DNA of 64,000 nucleotides from Bacillus pumilus (GTDB taxonomy: Bacteria > Bacillota > Bacilli > Bacillales > Bacillaceae). Shown here in pieces: positions 28,493-38,196 of the stretch (position 1 is its first letter; the number at the start of each line of letters is the position of its first letter). The notes under the pieces were generated by a model. The model was not told the DNA's origin. It was given only the letters and a program-made list of their open reading frames with translations, and made no database searches. The position numbers and the translations under genes were made by a program. The stretch lies in the NCBI RefSeq assembly GCF_024498355.1, contig NZ_CP101833.1, forward strand, positions 3,587,604-3,651,603, read 5' to 3'.

Positions 28493-30109
28493 ATGGGAAA
28501 CAACAATCCAATGGCAAATGCCGATCAATTCATCTATCGATTAACATATACTGAAAAAATAAATAATGCAGAGCTTCCGCATACTGAGCAACAGCTGTCA
28601 GATACATTCTGTCTCCTCTTTAGCATAAGAGGCAGCGGTTTACTCACATTGAACGATCAAAAATGGCGATTGAAAAATCTGACACTCTATACGATCATGC
28701 CTGGGGAAACATTTATGTTGAAAACAGAGCCTTATCAAAAACACGAGCTCTATCTGTTTCGCTTTCAGCTCTACACGCTGCAAGATCAAAACATAGGAGA
28801 AGTATCAACTGAACATGCCCGTTCTTTAATGAATGTATGGCAATTTATCGATATTAGCTCGATTGAACACATTCATTCTTTACTGTCCCATATGACAGAG
28901 GAATGGAAAAGACCTGAATCCATTAGCTTTTTTAGAAGCCAAACTCTTTTTCAACAGCTCATTATGCAGCTTTTCACACTGCATAAAGAAGATATTTTTG
29001 ACACGGCACATGCCCTTTTCAAAACAAAACAATATATCGATCAACATTCCGAAGAACCCCTCAGCCTTACAAGTCTATCTCATATGGCTGGCATCAGCGC
29101 CAATCATTACAGTGAGCTATTTAAAAAGCATTTTGATGTGAGTGTCACTGATTATATCACCAAGAAAAGGATGGCTAGAGCCAAACAGTTAATGGCAAAA
29201 AGCAATGCAAAGCTCAAAGACATTGCACTGGAAATCGGCTATCAAGATCCCTATTACTTTAGCCGCATCTTTAAGAAAAAAACTGGTATGACCCCTTCTG
29301 CATATATGAAAAGCCGTCAGCGGAAAATTGCAGCCTATGGTCATTCCATACTCGGTCAGCTCACACCAATTCATATCATCCCATATGCTGCCCCTCTTCA
29401 TCCTAAATGGACAGCACATGATTTTGAGCATCATGCAGAAGAAATTCCGATTCACCTGAGTGCACATCGTATCAACGAGCACGCTGAAGCCAATTTACAG
29501 CAATTAAAGGAAACAAAACCTGAGCTGATCATTGCCAATGATCATGTGACAGAGGAAGAAAAACAAGTGTTGAAAACCATCTGTCCTGTTCACTTTGTTC
29601 CATTCACACAATTGAATTGGCGCGCTCAATTCAGACAAACAGCTATGTTTCTGAACGAAGCGAAGGAAGCAGAAGAATGGTTGCTTCATTACGAGGAAAT
29701 CGTCATTCAAGCGAAAAAGGCATGCCTTGTTGATCATCCACCAAAAACCGTCCTGCCTCTTCGTATCTTTCAAGATCAGCTCTACTTGTCTGTAAATCGC
29801 ACCATGTCAGAAGTGATTTTTCATGACATTGGTCTTCTGCCAGCTTTTCAGAATGATGGTCAGCTAATCGAAAAAAAAATCAGCCTTAGCTCAATACAAC
29901 AGCTAGACCCAGACACCATCTTTCTCTTCTTGCATAAAGAGCCAAAAACCATTGCATTTTATCAAAAGTTAAAGCAACAGGAGGCTTGGCAAAATCTCAA
30001 GGCTGTGAGTCAACAAGCAGTCTATCCACTCGCTTCTGACCCTTGGCGTGAATACACAGCAGCCAGTCATCAACGAGTCATTCAGGACCTTTTATCTTTT
30101 TTTCCGTAA
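28493..30109 (+). CDS. btr: Btr, AraC-type activator with siderophore-binding domain
   Basis: The 538-residue protein has a cupin-like N-terminal region, a central double helix-turn-helix AraC DNA-binding domain (about residues 182-276, with MAGISANHYSELFKKHF and IALEIGYQDPYYFSRIFKK) and a C-terminal periplasmic-binding-protein-like domain of about 250 residues. This fusion is that of B. subtilis Btr (YbbB), which senses ferri-bacillibactin in the cytoplasm and activates feuA. The gene lies directly upstream of feuA here too, which supports the same circuit. AGGTGG precedes the ATG. Confidence 0.92.
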   Translation: MGNNNPMANADQFIYRLTYTEKINNAELPHTEQQLSDTFCLLFSIRGSGLLTLNDQKWRLKNLTLYTIMPGETFMLKTEPYQKHELYLFRFQLYTLQDQNIGEVSTEHARSLMNVWQFIDISSIEHIHSLLSHMTEEWKRPESISFFRSQTLFQQLIMQLFTLHKEDIFDTAHALFKTKQYIDQHSEEPLSLTSLSHMAGISANHYSELFKKHFDVSVTDYITKKRMARAKQLMAKSNAKLKDIALEIGYQDPYYFSRIFKKKTGMTPSAYMKSRQRKIAAYGHSILGQLTPIHIIPYAAPLHPKWTAHDFEHHAEEIPIHLSAHRINEHAEANLQQLKETKPELIIANDHVTEEEKQVLKTICPVHFVPFTQLNWRAQFRQTAMFLNEAKEAEEWLLHYEEIVIQAKKACLVDHPPKTVLPLRIFQDQLYLSVNRTMSEVIFHDIGLLPAFQNDGQLIEKKISLSSIQQLDPDTIFLFLHKEPKTIAFYQKLKQQEAWQNLKAVSQQAVYPLASDPWREYTAASHQRVIQDLLSFFP

Positions 30110-30175
30110 AAAGTCCATCATTTGATAGAGAATTGTCTATGGATAAAAGGACGAAAGCCTAATACAATCTTTAAT

Positions 30176-30190
30176 TGAGAACAATTATCA
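30176..30190 (+). promoter_or_regulatory. Fur box upstream of feuA
   Basis: TGAGAACAATTATCA has one intact and one altered arm of the 7-1-7 Fur box. It lies 18 bp before the feuA start and 7 bp after a -10-like TACAAT (30163-30168). Confidence 0.8.
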
Positions 30191-30207
30191 GTTAAAGGAG
30201 AAAACAA

Positions 30208-31173
30208 ATGAAAAAATGGTTAGCATTGCTTACCCTTTGTATCATGACGATCACCACAGTAGCCTGTGGTGCTACAGAAAATAAACCTGCTTCAAACTCA
30301 ACTAAAAGCAAGTCAACTGAAGCAATAGAAACAAAAATCAATTACTTAGATCAAACGTACAAGCTCAAAACACCAGTGAAACGAATCGTCATTGCTGGAA
30401 GTTTAGAATCAATGGAAGATGCAAAATTACTTGGTATCCAACCTATTGGTGCTTCTACTGTAGGCGGCACATTCCCTGAATTATTTAAAGACATCACAGC
30501 GAAAACAGAAGGCATCGGTGAAAAAACAGAACCAAACCTAGAGAAAATCTTAAAACTAAAACCAGACGTGATACTCGGATCAACAAAGTTCCCACCTGCA
30601 ACAATTAAAAAACTGGATAAAGTCCAAACGACGATCCCGGTATCCCATGTCTCTTCTGACTGGGAAAGTAATCTTTTATTGCTCGGTACACTGACTGGAA
30701 AAAGTGAAGAAGCCAAAACCCTCATTTCTGATTATCAGAAAGATCTCAAACAAGCGAAAGAAACCCTGAAAGACAAAAGCAACAACAAAACAGCTGTCAT
30801 TTTACGCATTAGACAGGGAGACCTGTACGTGTATCCTGAAGATGTATACTTCAACTCTACCTTATATGGGGACTTAGGATTTACAGCACCAAGTGATATC
30901 AAAAAAGCCAAAGCACAAGCGATGATTTCAATGGAGCGCCTTGGCGAACTAAATCCTGACTATATTTTTGTTCAGTTCTCTAAAGAGGAAAACTCATCGA
31001 ATCCAAACGCATTGAAGGACTTAGAGCAAAATAAAATTTGGACAAGCCTAAAAGCTGTGAAAAATGGGCACGTCAATGAAAATGTCGTTGACCCTATGCT
31101 TCAAGGAGGAACAGCACTAAGCAAAACAACCTTCCTTGATAAGGCTGTCAAATGGTTAGCGAAAAACAACTAA
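30208..31173 (+). CDS. feuA: Ferri-bacillibactin-binding lipoprotein FeuA
   Basis: The 321-residue protein has a lipoprotein signal with lipobox TVAC (lipidated Cys20) and a type III substrate-binding fold: KRIVIAGSLESMEDAKLLG, KLKPDVILGSTKF, VILRIRQGDLYVYPEDVYFN and DYIFVQFS. The sequence follows B. subtilis FeuA closely over its whole length. It delivers ferri-bacillibactin to an ABC permease. The usual partner genes feuB and feuC are not next to it; a terminator and an esterase gene follow instead. Confidence 0.92.
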   Translation: MKKWLALLTLCIMTITTVACGATENKPASNSTKSKSTEAIETKINYLDQTYKLKTPVKRIVIAGSLESMEDAKLLGIQPIGASTVGGTFPELFKDITAKTEGIGEKTEPNLEKILKLKPDVILGSTKFPPATIKKLDKVQTTIPVSHVSSDWESNLLLLGTLTGKSEEAKTLISDYQKDLKQAKETLKDKSNNKTAVILRIRQGDLYVYPEDVYFNSTLYGDLGFTAPSDIKKAKAQAMISMERLGELNPDYIFVQFSKEENSSNPNALKDLEQNKIWTSLKAVKNGHVNENVVDPMLQGGTALSKTTFLDKAVKWLAKNN

Positions 31174-31207
31174 AGAAGGAAGCGCCAATTTGCGCTTTCA
31201 GATTGTT

Positions 31208-31253
31208 GACAAAGGGCTAAAATGATCTTTATTTTAGCCCTTTGTCTTCTTTT
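31208..31253 (+). terminator. Terminator after feuA
   Basis: GACAAAGGGCTAAAAT and ATTTTAGCCCTTTGTC form a 16-bp perfect stem followed by TTCTTTTC. The strength of the stem suggests that most transcription stops before the esterase gene. Confidence 0.88.
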
Positions 31254-31287
31254 CAGCGTAGTTGAAAACCTAGAGGAGAGAATACAC

Positions 31288-32022
31288 ATGAACGGAACGT
31301 TTCTATATGACGAGTTTAACGGGCGTCAGCTTGATATTTACCTTCCACAGGACACCTCTATTGATGTTCCAGCTGTCTTTGTACAAGATGGCTCTTCTTT
31401 GTTTAGAACACACCTGCTAGAGATCGAAAGAATGATCGAATCCAATACCATCTCGCCAATCATCCTTGTCGGCATACACCCTTTCAATCGACTTGATGAA
31501 TATACACCATGGAAGGCATCATCTCTGCGTTCTCAGTTTCCTGACTTTAAAGGCGAGGCAAAGACGTATGTGTCATTTTTAGCAAATGACTTGCTCCCAT
31601 ATATCAAAAGACAATATCCAGTCAAGCAGACCTGTAATGAACATAGTCACGTTGGCGCTTCATTAGGTGGACTACTTGCTATTTATACCCTATTGATGCA
31701 CCCTATCCTTTTTAAAAACACCGCATCTATCTCTGGGTCATTTTGGTATCAAGATTTTCTACCGTTTGCTAAACAACAGAGCATTCAGTGTGTTGATCAC
31801 CTTGTCTATTTATCTGTAGGCAGTGAAGAAGGTAAAGGCAAAACATCCGCTCAACAGCACATGCCTTTATTCACCAAACAACTACATGACCTTTTGTCAC
31901 AGAAAGGCATGCAGGAATGGCAGCTGCAATATCACATCGAACAAGGGGAGGGCCATCATCTGAAACAATTTCAAAAAAATTTCTTATCAGCCATGAAGTG
32001 GTTTTATAAAAGAGACCTCTAA
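31288..32022 (+). CDS. ybbA: YbbA-like putative siderophore esterase
   Basis: The 244-residue alpha/beta-hydrolase of the esterase-D family has the nucleophile elbow VGASLGGLLAIY, an acidic residue in YLSVGSEEGKG and the final His in EGHHLKQF. It resembles B. subtilis YbbA, which ends the feuABC-ybbA operon, so a second ferri-siderophore or related ester hydrolase is likely. The ATG at 31288 follows GAGGAGAG; the upstream in-frame ATG at 31222 lies in the loop of the feuA terminator and is rejected. Confidence 0.85.
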   Translation: MNGTFLYDEFNGRQLDIYLPQDTSIDVPAVFVQDGSSLFRTHLLEIERMIESNTISPIILVGIHPFNRLDEYTPWKASSLRSQFPDFKGEAKTYVSFLANDLLPYIKRQYPVKQTCNEHSHVGASLGGLLAIYTLLMHPILFKNTASISGSFWYQDFLPFAKQQSIQCVDHLVYLSVGSEEGKGKTSAQQHMPLFTKQLHDLLSQKGMQEWQLQYHIEQGEGHHLKQFQKNFLSAMKWFYKRDL

Positions 32023-32094
32023 TTTTTTATAAGCATGGCACAAAGTCGATATGATATATTGGAACGTATAGATTGATAGAGGAGGGATTTGCGC

Positions 32095-32241
32095 GTGAGA
32101 CCTTTACAAATCTCAGCCGATACCGCACAAAAGCTTGCTGCATCACTCAATGTACCGATTGAACAAATCATGCATATGCCGCAGCATATCTTAATCGCTA
32201 AACTAGCAGAGCTTGAACAGAAGAAAGATCGTTCTTCTTAA
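32095..32241 (+). CDS. yycC: YycC family small protein
   Basis: A 48-residue frame with GTG start reads RPLQISADTAQKLAASLNV, then PIEQIMHMPQHILIAKLAEL and a polar tail. This matches the small YycC protein of Bacillus, which lies upstream of yycB in B. subtilis. GAGGAGGGATTT is the ribosome-binding site. The frame begins with GTG and is very short, so automatic callers can miss it. Its function is unknown. Confidence 0.9.
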   Translation: MRPLQISADTAQKLAASLNVPIEQIMHMPQHILIAKLAELEQKKDRSS

Positions 32242-32263
32242 AGAAATAAAGGAGTTAACATTC

Positions 32264-33478
32264 ATGGAACAACAACTAGAACAATCAAAATTACATCCTC
32301 GCAGTACAGGGCAAACCATTTTGCTGATTGCTGGGATTTTACTCATTGCCTTTAACCTGCGTCCTGCCATTACGTCCGTCGGCCCTGTGATTGGCGCCAT
32401 TCGTTCCGATTTGCAGCTTTCAAATGGACTTGCGGGTTTTCTCACGACATTACCGCTGCTCTCATTCGCATTGCTATCTCCAATTGCACCTAAAATCGGA
32501 AAACGTCTTGGCAATGAACGAACCCTTTGGCTTGGACTTGCTGTCCTTCTATTTGGGATTGTCATTCGCTCGTTTGGCACCATCACCTTCTTAATGATTG
32601 GAACGGCGCTAGTCGGCGTCGGGATTGCAATATGTAATGTGCTCTTACCGGGGCTCGTGAAGCATAAATTCCCTGCACATGCTGGATTGATGACAAGTGT
32701 ATATACGACCTCGATGTCCGTCTTTGCCGCACTTGCATCAGGTGTGAGTGTTCCGCTCAGCCATACGATGCCTGGCGGCTGGAATACGTCATTCCTTGTA
32801 TGGGGTGGACTTGCGCTTATAGCCATGATGGTCTGGGCTCCGCAGCTTCTTCACCAAAACACAGCGGCAGTCAAAAGCATTTCGCTCACAGAGCAGCCAA
32901 TATGGCGTTCACGTGTCGCATGGCAGGTGACCTTTTTTATGGGCTTGCAGTCATTCCTTTTCTATAGCAGCATCGCATGGTTCCCTGATATTTTGACATC
33001 ACATGGAATGAACCTGTCGACGGCTGGATGGATGCTGTCTATTATGCAGTTCGCTGGTCTGCCATCCACCTTTTTAACGCCTGTTTTTGCAGAAAAATTA
33101 AAATCGCAAAGACCGCTTGTATGCGGCCTTGTTCTTGTGTATTTGCTTGGCATGATCGGTCTTCTTCTAGGAGGAACTACGCCTATTCTTGTCATCTCTG
33201 TTTTATTGATCGGCATTGGACAAGGAGCCAGTATCAGTCTTGCCCTCACATTTATCGGATTACGGACAACACATATGGAACAAGCAGCTGCCCTTTCAGG
33301 AATGGCGCAGTCTCTTGGTTATGTATTAGCCGCTGTTGGCCCGCTCTTGATTGGGATTCTCTTTGATATCACACATACATGGACGCCATCGATTATCATC
33401 TTTATCATCATTCTATTTTTCATGTTTCTATCTGGTATGCGTGCCGGACGCAGCGTCTATATTTCAGATCCATCTTAA
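32264..33478 (+). CDS. yycB: MFS transporter YycB (CynX/NimT family)
   Basis: The 404-residue protein has about twelve hydrophobic helices and the CynX/NimT signature LLIAGILLIAFNLRPAITSV near the N-terminus. Members are annotated as cyanate or nitroimidazole transporters, but the substrate of YycB is not established. The ATG at 32264 follows AAAGGAG, 22 bp after yycC, so the two are probably cotranscribed. A shared terminator separates it from rplI. Confidence 0.9.
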   Translation: MEQQLEQSKLHPRSTGQTILLIAGILLIAFNLRPAITSVGPVIGAIRSDLQLSNGLAGFLTTLPLLSFALLSPIAPKIGKRLGNERTLWLGLAVLLFGIVIRSFGTITFLMIGTALVGVGIAICNVLLPGLVKHKFPAHAGLMTSVYTTSMSVFAALASGVSVPLSHTMPGGWNTSFLVWGGLALIAMMVWAPQLLHQNTAAVKSISLTEQPIWRSRVAWQVTFFMGLQSFLFYSSIAWFPDILTSHGMNLSTAGWMLSIMQFAGLPSTFLTPVFAEKLKSQRPLVCGLVLVYLLGMIGLLLGGTTPILVISVLLIGIGQGASISLALTFIGLRTTHMEQAAALSGMAQSLGYVLAAVGPLLIGILFDITHTWTPSIIIFIIILFFMFLSGMRAGRSVYISDPS

Positions 33479-33483
33479 AAAAA

Positions 33484-33515
33484 AGAACCCGCCTCTTCGT
33501 GAGACGGGTTCTTTT
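33484..33515. terminator. Bidirectional terminator between yycB and rplI
   Basis: GAACCCG and CGGGTTC pair round the CCTCTTCGTGAGA region, with further pairing inside. TTTTCTG follows on the plus strand and at least eight T residues on the minus strand. Confidence 0.9.
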
Positions 33516-33519
33516 CTGC

Positions 33520-33969
33520 TTATGCTTGTTCAGTGACGTGTACCTTTAATGTTGCTTGCACTTCTGGATGAAGCTTCACAGGTACATTTGTATATCCTAA
33601 CGCACGGATGGCGTCATTCAGCTCGATTTTGCGCTTATCGAGTTTGATTTGATGATCTTTTTGCAATTTATCAGCGATTTGTTTGCTTGTAATCGATCCA
33701 AACAGACGACCGCCTTCACCTGATTTTGCAGTGAGCTCCACTGTTAACGCCTCAAGTGTCTCTTTTAGTTGCTTCGCTTGTTCAAGCTCTTGGATGGCAT
33801 TCTTTTTTTCTTTGTTTTTCTGCCCTTCCAATGCGCTTAGGTTCGTTGGATTTGCTTCAACCGCTAACCCTTGTTTGATGAGAAAGTTGTGTGCGTATCC
33901 GTCAGCTACATTTTTGACTTCGCCTTTTTTCCCTTTGCCTTTTACGTCTTTTAGAAAGATGACTTTCAT
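33520..33969 (-). CDS. rplI: 50S ribosomal protein L9
   Basis: The 149-residue protein starts [20 protein letters not shown] and has [16 protein letters not shown], the L9 family signature. The N-terminal RNA-binding domain, long helix and C-terminal domain have the usual lengths. The start overlaps the gdpP stop in ATGA, so the two are translationally coupled. Confidence 0.98.
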   Translation of the reverse strand: MKVIFLKDVKGKGKKGEVKNVADGYAHNFLIKQGLAVEANPTNLSALEGQKNKEKKNAIQELEQAKQLKETLEALTVELTAKSGEGGRLFGSITSKQIADKLQKDHQIKLDKRKIELNDAIRALGYTNVPVKLHPEVQATLKVHVTEQA

Positions 33970-35945
33970 CTTTGAACCCCTCCTTCGAAATATTCGTCTA
34001 TGGCAGCTTTTAACTTCTCTACCGCTTCTTCAATGGTTATACCATAAATCTGGGTCGCAGCGTTAGTCAAATGACCGCCGCCATCTAACGCTTCCATGAT
34101 AATTTGGACGTTGATATCTCCTAATGATCTCGCACTAATGCACACCGTGTTGTCATCTCGTCGAGCGACAGCAAATGACGCTTCCACCTCACTCATTGAC
34201 AACAGGGAATCAGCCGTCTGGGCAATCGTAATTTGATCATAATACTCAGAGCTGTCAGACGGCAATGAAGCGATCGCCACCTGGCTTTGATACAGCTCTG
34301 TATGCTGAATGAGCTTTGCCCGTTTGATGTAATGATCAACTGTCTCTTTTAAGAACTTTTGCACAAGGACAGGATCTGCTCCCTTCGCTCGAAGGTAGGA
34401 AGCCGCATCGAACGTTCTTGACCCCGTTCTCAGCGAGAAACTCTTCGTATCCACGATGATCCCAGCAAGAAGGGCAGTCGCCTCAATCATGTTAATCCGC
34501 AATTTCTTCGGCTGATACTCTAATAGCTCTGTCACAAGCTCTGCTGTAGATGAAGCATACGGCTCCATATAGACAAGTAATGGATCACGGATAAACTCCT
34601 CGCCTCGTCTATGGTGGTCAATCACAACGACGTTTTCAATTTTATTCAGCAGTCGTTCTTCCATGACGAGGGACGGTTTATGTGTATCAACAACCACAAG
34701 CAATGTGTCATCCTTTGCAAGCTCCATTGCTTCCTCTGGTGTGATAAAACGTGACCAAAGTTCTTCATAATTCTTAATTTCACTAATTAAGCGTTGAACA
34801 CTGTCCCCAATCTGGTTGGCGTCAATGACAATATAGCCTTCTTTCCCATTGGCTTGGGCGACCTTTAAAATACCGATCGATGCACCGATTGAGTCCATGT
34901 CTGGGAACTTGTGCCCCATGATCATGACATTCCCGCTTTCAGACACAATTTCTTTTAAGGCATGAGAAATGACCCGCGCGCGTACTCGTGTCCGTTTTTC
35001 CATTGGATTGGTTTTCCCGCCGTAGAATTTCACTTTCCCATTCGGCTGTTTAATAGCTACCTGATCCCCGCCTCGTCCAAGGGCAAGGTCAAGACTCGAT
35101 TGCGCAAGTGCTCCAAGCTCTTTTAAAGAAGGAACAGACGCACCGATTCCGATACTAAGGGTAAGCGTCGCGCTATGTGCCCCTGTTTTCTCACGAACCT
35201 CGTCTAAAATGGAGAACTTCGACGCTTCAAGCTCTGCTAAAATGCTCTCATTTAATACCGCCATAAAACGTTCAGACGAAATTCTCTTCAGGAAAATGCC
35301 ATATTCCTGTGCCCAATTGTTTAACAGGGACGTCACTTCACTATTAATAGTGCTGCGCACCTGATCATCAAGGCCCTGCGTGACATCGTCATAATTGTCT
35401 AAAAAGATATAAGATAACACCGTTCGTTCATTTTCATACTGTCTTTCAATCTGCACCTGTTCCGTGACATCAAAGAAATATAAAAGGCGCTCTGACCGCT
35501 TAATAATGACTTTAAATTTCCGGTCATTCAGCGTTACATTTTCTGTCTCGACCTCCTGTTTAATAAGAGGGACAACCGACTCGAATGTATCATACAAGGA
35601 TCTGCCAACAAGTGTACTTTCATGAAAGCACGAAGCAAGAAATGGATTTGTCCATTCGATATAATACTGGTCATTAAACAGCATAATACCAATTGGCATC
35701 TCCATTAATGCTTCTTCTCCAACCTTTTTGACTCGATAGGATAATGTTGAAATATATGAATCAATCTCTTTTTGTACTTGCGTATCTGCCCACTTTAAGA
35801 AGTAGAGCACACCTGCAAGGACTAAAAGACCAACCGCTCCTATGATCCAATTATAATAAAGGTTGAGGAGGACTGTGACCATCGCAAGTACAATTAACGC
35901 GAAGATCGGATACTTGATGACAGGTTTTCTATAGAAGCTTGGCAC
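33966..35945 (-). CDS. gdpP: Cyclic-di-AMP phosphodiesterase GdpP (YybT)
   Basis: The 659-residue protein hydrolyses c-di-AMP. It has two N-terminal membrane helices, a PAS-like heme-binding domain, a degenerate GGDEF domain (about residues 170-300), and DHH and DHHA1 domains with metal-binding motifs [11 protein letters not shown] near 350, [12 protein letters not shown] near 445 and [11 protein letters not shown] near the C-terminus. The GTG at 35945 is chosen: GAGGAG is nine bases upstream, whereas the in-frame TTG touches this site. The length then equals that of B. subtilis YybT. It forms an operon with yybS and rplI. Confidence 0.96.
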   Translation of the reverse strand: MPSFYRKPVIKYPIFALIVLAMVTVLLNLYYNWIIGAVGLLVLAGVLYFLKWADTQVQKEIDSYISTLSYRVKKVGEEALMEMPIGIMLFNDQYYIEWTNPFLASCFHESTLVGRSLYDTFESVVPLIKQEVETENVTLNDRKFKVIIKRSERLLYFFDVTEQVQIERQYENERTVLSYIFLDNYDDVTQGLDDQVRSTINSEVTSLLNNWAQEYGIFLKRISSERFMAVLNESILAELEASKFSILDEVREKTGAHSATLTLSIGIGASVPSLKELGALAQSSLDLALGRGGDQVAIKQPNGKVKFYGGKTNPMEKRTRVRARVISHALKEIVSESGNVMIMGHKFPDMDSIGASIGILKVAQANGKEGYIVIDANQIGDSVQRLISEIKNYEELWSRFITPEEAMELAKDDTLLVVVDTHKPSLVMEERLLNKIENVVVIDHHRRGEEFIRDPLLVYMEPYASSTAELVTELLEYQPKKLRINMIEATALLAGIIVDTKSFSLRTGSRTFDAASYLRAKGADPVLVQKFLKETVDHYIKRAKLIQHTELYQSQVAIASLPSDSSEYYDQITIAQTADSLLSMSEVEASFAVARRDDNTVCISARSLGDINVQIIMEALDGGGHLTNAATQIYGITIEEAVEKLKAAIDEYFEGGVQR

Positions 35946-35975
35946 TGATATCAACTCCTCAACATTCAGAGTGAA

Positions 35976-36914
35976 TTATTTGTTTTTTACTTTATCTCTT
36001 AAATCAAAGCCTATGTCAGCAATCCCTATAATACGTACAATCACACCGATTGGCGGAAAGAGAACCGTCAACACGATAGTAAAAATGGGTACCACTTTTG
36101 AGATGTTTTTTTCGTGGCAATAATAGAAGATAAAAGAAAAGCCCTGAATAAGCACCAGTATAAATAAAATTTGAAACGCGCTCGTTTGAACGAGCCATAA
36201 AAAGCTGCCTTTTTCCGTCTGAATCAGCATCAAAAGCAGTGTGAGTAAATAATACCATACCATGCTTTTTGGCAGCCGCATATCCTTAAATTTCTTAAGG
36301 GCCGGCATGTCTTTGAAAAACCGTTTGATCAGGGGCTTCACGAACCAGTAATTCACGAAAGTCATCAGCGTGGCGAAAATCAATAACGCTACAGGTAAAG
36401 CACTCAATGCGGTATCCTTCATCTCTCTAAACTGCTTCAGCTGTTTCGCAATGTCCTGTTCAGAAGCGCCGGATTGCTTTAAGACACTCTCTAACATCGG
36501 CATCATTTGCTCAATCGATTCTTTCGCGATTCCCATAATATCGACCTCGAAAAGCTGAACACTGACAACAAAGGAGATGAGAAAACTGAATAAATAGATC
36601 AGCGCACCTGTAATGATGGCATTCCCCGGCTGCCTTCTGCTGTAGAAAAAACCCATACCTATTCCCACAGCAATCAGCATAGGTGCACTCAACAGCCCAT
36701 TAATAGACCCAATTAAAAAGCTGATCACTATGCCAATAGCGCCAGCAGCAATTCCTTTTTTCAAGCCATGCCTGATTGTATAGAGAATGATCGGAATCGG
36801 AGCAGCGAGAAAGAAAATAATAGATAATAGCGGCACATACAAATAAAACAGCGTCATGACCGAAAAAATACTGATCATAATTGCGCCTTCTACTAACGCT
36901 TTTGTTTGTTTCAC
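35976..36914 (-). CDS. yybS: YybS, DUF2232 multi-pass membrane protein
   Basis: The 312-residue protein has about eight hydrophobic helices and an N-terminus KQTKALVEGAIMISIFSVM as in the YybS/DUF2232 family. Such proteins look like the membrane (S) subunits of ECF-type transporters, but no ligand is known. The GTG at 36914 follows AGAGGTGAAG; an in-frame start six codons upstream would overlap it. It lies 30 bp upstream of gdpP and is probably the first gene of yybS-gdpP-rplI. Confidence 0.85.
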   Translation of the reverse strand: MKQTKALVEGAIMISIFSVMTLFYLYVPLLSIIFFLAAPIPIILYTIRHGLKKGIAAGAIGIVISFLIGSINGLLSAPMLIAVGIGMGFFYSRRQPGNAIITGALIYLFSFLISFVVSVQLFEVDIMGIAKESIEQMMPMLESVLKQSGASEQDIAKQLKQFREMKDTALSALPVALLIFATLMTFVNYWFVKPLIKRFFKDMPALKKFKDMRLPKSMVWYYLLTLLLMLIQTEKGSFLWLVQTSAFQILFILVLIQGFSFIFYYCHEKNISKVVPIFTIVLTVLFPPIGVIVRIIGIADIGFDLRDKVKNK

Positions 36915-37061
36915 ACCTTCACCTCTATCCAATCATTTTTCTATATCTTGCTCAATTTGTACTTCTATGTATACGTACTATGTAAGCTCCATCATGTCTT
37001 GCCCCAACCTTTATTTTACCATAGCGGCAAATCTCAAGTAAAATCCAGGCTATCCTGGGCA

Positions 37062-37077
37062 CGTTTCACGTGGAACA
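37062..37077. other. parS-like site upstream of ppaC
   Basis: CGTTTCACGTGGAACA matches the parS consensus at 14 of 16 positions, with changes at positions 1 and 12 only. It lies in the 301-bp gap between the divergent yybS and ppaC genes, which holds no coding frame. B. subtilis has a parS near 356 degrees, from memory. Confidence 0.75.
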
Positions 37078-37215
37078 CAATATGGAATTGTACATGCAAG
37101 TTTTCAGACAGCATGTTACAATTTTTTAGATTATTCTTAGCTATAAACCCTGAATTCAAGGTCAAAAGCTGTTAGAATAGAAACATCATCAATAAATGTA
37201 AGAAGGAGAATTCAC

Positions 37216-38142
37216 ATGGGAAAAACACTCGTATTCGGACACAAAAACCCTGACACAGACACAATTTGCTCTGCTATCGCTTACGCTGATCTGAAAAACA
37301 AAATCGGCGCTCAGGCAGAAGCGGTCAGACTTGGAGAAATCAATGGAGAAACACAATACGCATTAGATTTCTTTAAACAAAAAGCACCTCGTTTCATTGA
37401 AACGGCTGCAAACGAAACAAAGCAAGTCATTCTTGTCGATCATAACGAATTCCAGCAAAGTGTAAGCGATATTGATCAAGTACAAGTGACGGAGGTCATT
37501 GACCATCACCGTATTGCCAACTTTGAAACAAGTGAACCTCTTTACTATCGTGCTGAGCCAGTTGGCTGTACAGCAACGATCTTAAACAAAATGTACAAAG
37601 AGAATCAAATCACGATTGAAAAAGAAATCGCTGGTTTGCTTTTATCTGCGATCATTTCTGATTCCTTACTATTCAAATCCCCAACATGCACACAGCAAGA
37701 CATTGATGCTGCGCATGAACTGGCAAAAATCGCAGGGGTGGACCCAGAAGTATACGGCCTAGACATGCTGAAAGCAGGCGCTGATCTGAGCCAAAAAACC
37801 GTTCAAGAATTAATTACACTTGATGCTAAAGAATTTGCACTAGGTAACAGCAAAGTTGAAATTGCTCAAGTCAATACAGTAGATATCGCTGAAGTGACAG
37901 CAAGACAGGCTGACATTGAAGCGAAAATCAATGAAGTCATTGCAGCTAAAAATCTTGATCTATTTGTTTTAGTGATCACAGACATTTTAGAAAATGATTC
38001 TCTTGCTCTTGCACTTGGTGCTGAAGCGGCAAAAGTAGAAAAAGCATTTAACGTAACACTTGAAAATAACACGGCTTTACTAAAAGGTGTTGTATCAAGA
38101 AAGAAACAAGTGGTGCCTGCACTTACAGACGCACTTGCTTAA
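37216..38142 (+). CDS. ppaC: Manganese-dependent inorganic pyrophosphatase
   Basis: This family II pyrophosphatase splits PPi to phosphate. The 308-residue protein has [16 protein letters not shown] with metal ligands His9, Asp13 and Asp15, [10 protein letters not shown] with Asp96-His97-His98, and the C-terminal DHHA2 motif [10 protein letters not shown] with substrate-binding Arg-Lys. AGAAGGAG precedes the ATG. It is a single gene with a terminator. Confidence 0.98.
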   Translation: MGKTLVFGHKNPDTDTICSAIAYADLKNKIGAQAEAVRLGEINGETQYALDFFKQKAPRFIETAANETKQVILVDHNEFQQSVSDIDQVQVTEVIDHHRIANFETSEPLYYRAEPVGCTATILNKMYKENQITIEKEIAGLLLSAIISDSLLFKSPTCTQQDIDAAHELAKIAGVDPEVYGLDMLKAGADLSQKTVQELITLDAKEFALGNSKVEIAQVNTVDIAEVTARQADIEAKINEVIAAKNLDLFVLVITDILENDSLALALGAEAAKVEKAFNVTLENNTALLKGVVSRKKQVVPALTDALA

Positions 38143-38149
38143 TCAACAC

Positions 38150-38186
38150 GACAAGACTGCTGACACGTTCAGCAGTCTTGTTTTCT
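38150..38186 (+). terminator. Terminator of ppaC
   Basis: ACAAGACTGCTGA and TCAGCAGTCTTGT form a 13-bp perfect stem with TTTTCTC after it. Confidence 0.88.
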
Positions 38187-38196
38187 CTGTCTTCTT

